Assembly (NCBI GenBank): GCA_012026715.1
Contig: VEPB01000539.1
Coordinates: forward strand, 1-9,749
DNA from: Methylococcaceae bacterium
GTDB taxonomy: Bacteria; Pseudomonadota; Gammaproteobacteria; Methylococcales; Methylococcaceae
DNA length: 9,749 bases
Direction: 5' to 3'
The first letter of the stretch is position 1, and each line of letters starts with the position of its first letter. This document shows positions 8,201-9,749 of this stretch, in pieces. The position numbers and the translations under genes are program-made. The notes below the pieces were generated by a model. It saw nothing but the letters and a program-made list of their open reading frames with translations, had not been told where the DNA came from and made no database searches.

Positions 8201-8611
8201 CGTACCGGCCGGTTGGAGGTCGCGGTGTTCTCGGAAGTGTTCGACCGCTTCCACGATCAGATCGTCAAAGACTCCCTGCTGGTGGCCGAAGGCAACCTCG
8301 CCATGGACGAATTCTCAGGTCAGCCGCGCCTCACCGCCGAAGAACTCTACAGCGTCGAACAGGCCCGGTCCCGCTTCGCCAAACACCTGCGGATCCGGTG
8401 GACTGCCAACGGTACCGGCGTCGATAGCCTGACCGAACTGCTCGGCCCATTCCGCGGCGGCAGTTGTCCCATCGTGGTGGACTACCGCAACGCCCATGCT
8501 CAGTCGACCCTGCAACTGGGTGAAACCTGGCGGGTCCATCCCGGCGACGAATTGCTGCGGCGACTGCAGAAGCGGTTGGGCGACGCTAACGTCCAGCTGG
8601 CTTATCAATGA
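5138..8611 (+). CDS. dnaE: DNA polymerase III alpha subunit DnaE
   Basis: Catalytic subunit of the replicative DNA polymerase III holoenzyme. The 1157-residue product is close to E. coli DnaE (1160). Order of parts: PHP domain (about 1-270, starting MPPSFIHLRLHTEYSMVDGL, with Arg in place of the first His of the usual HxH metal motif, as in E. coli, so probably without PHP nuclease activity); polymerase core with GPGRGSGAGSLVAYAL, catalytic Asp401 and Asp403 in MPDFDVDFCMERRD, and the third aspartate Asp553 in VKFDFLGLRTL; fingers with FNKSHSAAYALVSYQTAWLK; helix-hairpin-helix region around RAGALDGL; beta-clamp binding motif QDDLF at 913-917; OB fold around GKRMGFAVLDDRTGRLEVAVF; and a C-terminal tau-binding type tail. 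The frame is open well upstream, but 5138 is the first start codon giving the family N-terminus. No Shine-Dalgarno sequence stands at normal distance. It is divergent from miaB, and no accA or rnhB adjoins it. Confidence 0.98.
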   Translation: MPPSFIHLRLHTEYSMVDGLVRVKPLVKQVAKLGMPAVAVTDQSNLFALVKFYKAAMAEGVKPIAGADVWVYNEQDPTTPQRLTLLVQSQAGYRVLTELLSRSYQENQHQGVPMLMEDWLENANDGLIVLSGGREGRIGGALLAGRTDEARREAERMLERFGDRFYLELQRTGRPREEAYIEAAVDLAAELGIPPVATNDVRFLSSSDFDAHEARVCIHQGRVLDDPRRPRDYSEQQYLRSPEEMQELFSDLPAALENTVEIAKRCNLELTLGKNYLPDFPVPEGMTIEEFFAEESRKGLEQRLQVLMPGAPQEKRQPYLERLEIEIGVINQMKFPGYFLIVADFIQWAKNNGIPVGPGRGSGAGSLVAYALKITDLDPMQFELLFERFLNPERVSMPDFDVDFCMERRDEVIDYVARHYGRDRVSQIITYGSMAAKAVVRDVGRVLGHGYGFVDRIAKLIPFELGITLDKALKDSEDLRKAYETDEEVKAIIDLGQALEGITRNAGKHAGGVVIAPSKLIDFSPLYCEQGGANLVTQFDKDDVEAVGLVKFDFLGLRTLTIIDWAMATINKDRAARGEEPIDIALIPRDDPPTYALLKRKATTAVFQLESRGMKELIGRLLPDCFEDIIALVALFRPGPLQSGMVDDFVNRKHGKAKVDYPHPDLEGILKPTYGVIVYQEQVMQIAQVLAGYTLGGADLLRRAMGKKKPEEMAKQREIFVGGATGRGVDEKVAAHIFDLMEKFAEYGFNKSHSAAYALVSYQTAWLKHHYPAEFMAAVLSADMDNTDKVVVLIEECRDMKLAIVPPDVNRSQFRFTVGAKGDIVYGLGAIKGVGENAIDDIIKQRGAGGTFKDLFDFCRRIDLRKANRRVLEALIRAGALDGLHPNRAQHMANLTNALKAAEQHGSMEQTGQDDLFGILGEPAAVSDPPPLQEAVEPWSESQRLAEEKATLGLYLTGHPIAQYEAELAHFVTARLGNLNVEESRGYRKVENRAVVAGLVVDLRTRQNKNGKRMGFAVLDDRTGRLEVAVFSEVFDRFHDQIVKDSLLVAEGNLAMDEFSGQPRLTAEELYSVEQARSRFAKHLRIRWTANGTGVDSLTELLGPFRGGSCPIVVDYRNAHAQSTLQLGETWRVHPGDELLRRLQKRLGDANVQLAYQ

Positions 8612-8675
8612 CGCCGGCGGGATTGCGCTACAATCGGACTTCCGCCTGCCAAGTGCCCGGAGCCATTCCTTTTCC
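8612..8675 (+). promoter_or_regulatory. dnaE-tolC gap with probable -10 element
   Basis: TACAAT at 8629-8634 matches the -10 consensus at five of six bases. The -35 side is weak: ATGACG at 8608-8613 has four of six matches but only a 15-base spacer. GGAG at 8659-8662 is 13 bases before the tolC ATG, a long spacing. No hairpin followed by a T-run is present, so dnaE transcription may read through into tolC. Confidence 0.45.
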
Positions 8676-9749
8676 ATGACTGTTCGCCCGTATCTATTTG
8701 CCGCCTTCGCGCTATTCGGCCAGGCCAAGGCTCAGGATCTGATGGGAATTTACGACCAGGCCTTGCAACATGATCCGAGCCTTAAGGAATCCCAGGCCAC
8801 CCTCCACTCGGCCGAGGAATATCGTCCGCAAGGGATCGCCAGACTAATGCCACAGATCAGCGCGACCGCCACGCTCAACCGGAACAGCGTGCTGACCAAA
8901 TCCACCAGCTTCGTCCAGAACACCATCGCGGGCGGGCGCAATCTGGGATACTGGGACAGTAGCGGGACGCTGCGCCTGGTTCAGCCGATTTATCACCACG
9001 AGTACTGGGTTCAGCTCAGCGCGGCCGACAACCAGATCGCCAAGGCCCAGGCCAATGCTGAAAACGCCTTGCAGAACCTTGGCTTGCGAACCGCTCAAGG
9101 TTATTTTGACCTACTCTACGCGCTGGACAGCCTGGAATTCGCCAAAGCCGAGCGGCAAGCGCTGGAGCGCCAGTTGGAGCAGGCCAAGGCGCGGTTCGAG
9201 GTGGGCCTGATCGCCATCACCGACGTCAACGAAGCCCAGGCCGGTTACGACCAAGCCAGCGCCAACATCATCAAGGCTGAAAATGAACTCGACAACGCCC
9301 GCGAGGCCTTGCGGGAGTTCGTCGGCGAGTTCGATACCGAGGTGCGCGGCCTGGGTGAAAGCATTCCGCTGCCCCCGCCGGCTCCGGCCGATCTCGAGCA
9401 GTGGGGCCAGCGCGCAACCGAGGCTAACCTGGGCGTGATCGCACTGGAGAACGACGCCGAGATCTATCGCAAGACCATCGAACTGCGCTTTGCTGGCCAC
9501 CTGCCCGCGGTGGACTTGGTGGGCACCGCCGGATTCACCGACAACAATCGTCCTTTCGGTGCGTCGACCGAATCTCAGACAATCGGCATCCAGGCCACCC
9601 TGCCGCTGTTCCAGGGCGGCATGATCAACTCCCAGATCGCCCAGGCCCGTTACGATCTGGAAGCGGCGCAGGAACGGCTCGACAAGCAGCGCCGCGCCGC
9701 CAACAAGCAGGCCAAGAACGCCTACCGCGGCGTCCTTTCGTCGGTGGGA
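8676..9749 (+). CDS. tolC: TolC family outer-membrane efflux channel, 3' end beyond window
   Basis: Outer-membrane channel and periplasmic tunnel used by tripartite drug efflux pumps and type I secretion systems. The first 358 codons are present and the frame is open to the right edge; full TolC proteins are about 450-490 residues. A signal peptide is visible at 1-19: basic Arg4, hydrophobic core LFAAFALF, and an AKA cleavage site before Gln20. The mature start DLMGIYDQALQHDPSL matches the TolC pattern. Long heptad-rich helices follow, including ARFEVGLIAITDVNEAQAGYD (Val176 at VGLIAITDV), and the second structural repeat begins near residue 260 and contains LPLFQGGMINSQIAQARYDL around 309-328. 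These segments are close to E. coli TolC rather than to CusC/OprM lipoproteins, and there is no lipobox cysteine. No periplasmic adaptor or transporter gene lies upstream, so its partner cannot be inferred. The ATG at 8676 is chosen because it gives the signal peptide. Confidence 0.93.
   Translation, partial: MTVRPYLFAAFALFGQAKAQDLMGIYDQALQHDPSLKESQATLHSAEEYRPQGIARLMPQISATATLNRNSVLTKSTSFVQNTIAGGRNLGYWDSSGTLRLVQPIYHHEYWVQLSAADNQIAKAQANAENALQNLGLRTAQGYFDLLYALDSLEFAKAERQALERQLEQAKARFEVGLIAITDVNEAQAGYDQASANIIKAENELDNAREALREFVGEFDTEVRGLGESIPLPPPAPADLEQWGQRATEANLGVIALENDAEIYRKTIELRFAGHLPAVDLVGTAGFTDNNRPFGASTESQTIGIQATLPLFQGGMINSQIAQARYDLEAAQERLDKQRRAANKQAKNAYRGVLSSVG

Noticed and set aside
8612..8619. 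Palindrome CGCCGGCG just after dnaE as a terminator
   Set aside because: It has no loop and no following T-run, and is only a short GC palindrome expected by chance in such DNA.
1..9749. Mobile element, CRISPR array, tRNA or novel gene cluster
   Set aside because: I saw no regular repeats, transposase motifs, clover-leaf sequence or unexplained coding stretch. All substantial intervals are accounted for by seven recognised housekeeping genes.

Overview
The window is a GC-rich (clearly above 60 % by eye) stretch of a bacterial chromosome, almost certainly from a gammaproteobacterium. The evidence is the gene order miaB-ybeZ-ybeY-corC-lnt, the DnaE1-type polymerase whose catalytic aspartates fall at nearly the E. 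coli residue numbers, and a TolC close to the enterobacterial protein. I cannot place the organism more finely. It is not enteric, because dnaE lies outside its usual lpx/rnhB/accA neighbourhood.

Layout. Positions 1-4993 are one minus-strand operon read right to left: miaB (tRNA methylthiotransferase), ybeZ (PhoH-like ATPase), ybeY (rRNA endonuclease), corC/ybeX (CBS-domain protein) and lnt (apolipoprotein N-acyltransferase, running off the left edge). Junctions are tight: a 1-base gap, an 11-base overlap, a 2-base gap and a 17-base overlap, so the genes are very probably co-transcribed and translationally coupled. Positions 4994-5137 are a 144-base divergent intergenic region. It holds a good extended -10 promoter for miaB, a GC-rich hairpin just before the miaB start, and a strong Shine-Dalgarno sequence on the dnaE side that does not serve dnaE at normal spacing. 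Positions 5138-8611 are dnaE, the replicative DNA polymerase III alpha subunit. After a 64-base gap with a probable promoter, a tolC-type outer-membrane channel gene starts at 8676 and runs off the right edge.

Function. The operon links tRNA modification (MiaB), ribosomal RNA maturation and quality control (YbeY with its partner YbeZ), a CBS protein of the CorC family, and lipoprotein maturation (Lnt). dnaE and tolC are separate housekeeping functions. I see no mobile element, tRNA, rRNA, CRISPR array, prophage or defence gene. This is an ordinary core-genome region, and the noteworthy points are details of translation initiation and regulation rather than a new system. Two real genes (lnt and tolC) are cut by the window edges, and lnt and ybeZ appear to use GTG and TTG starts.
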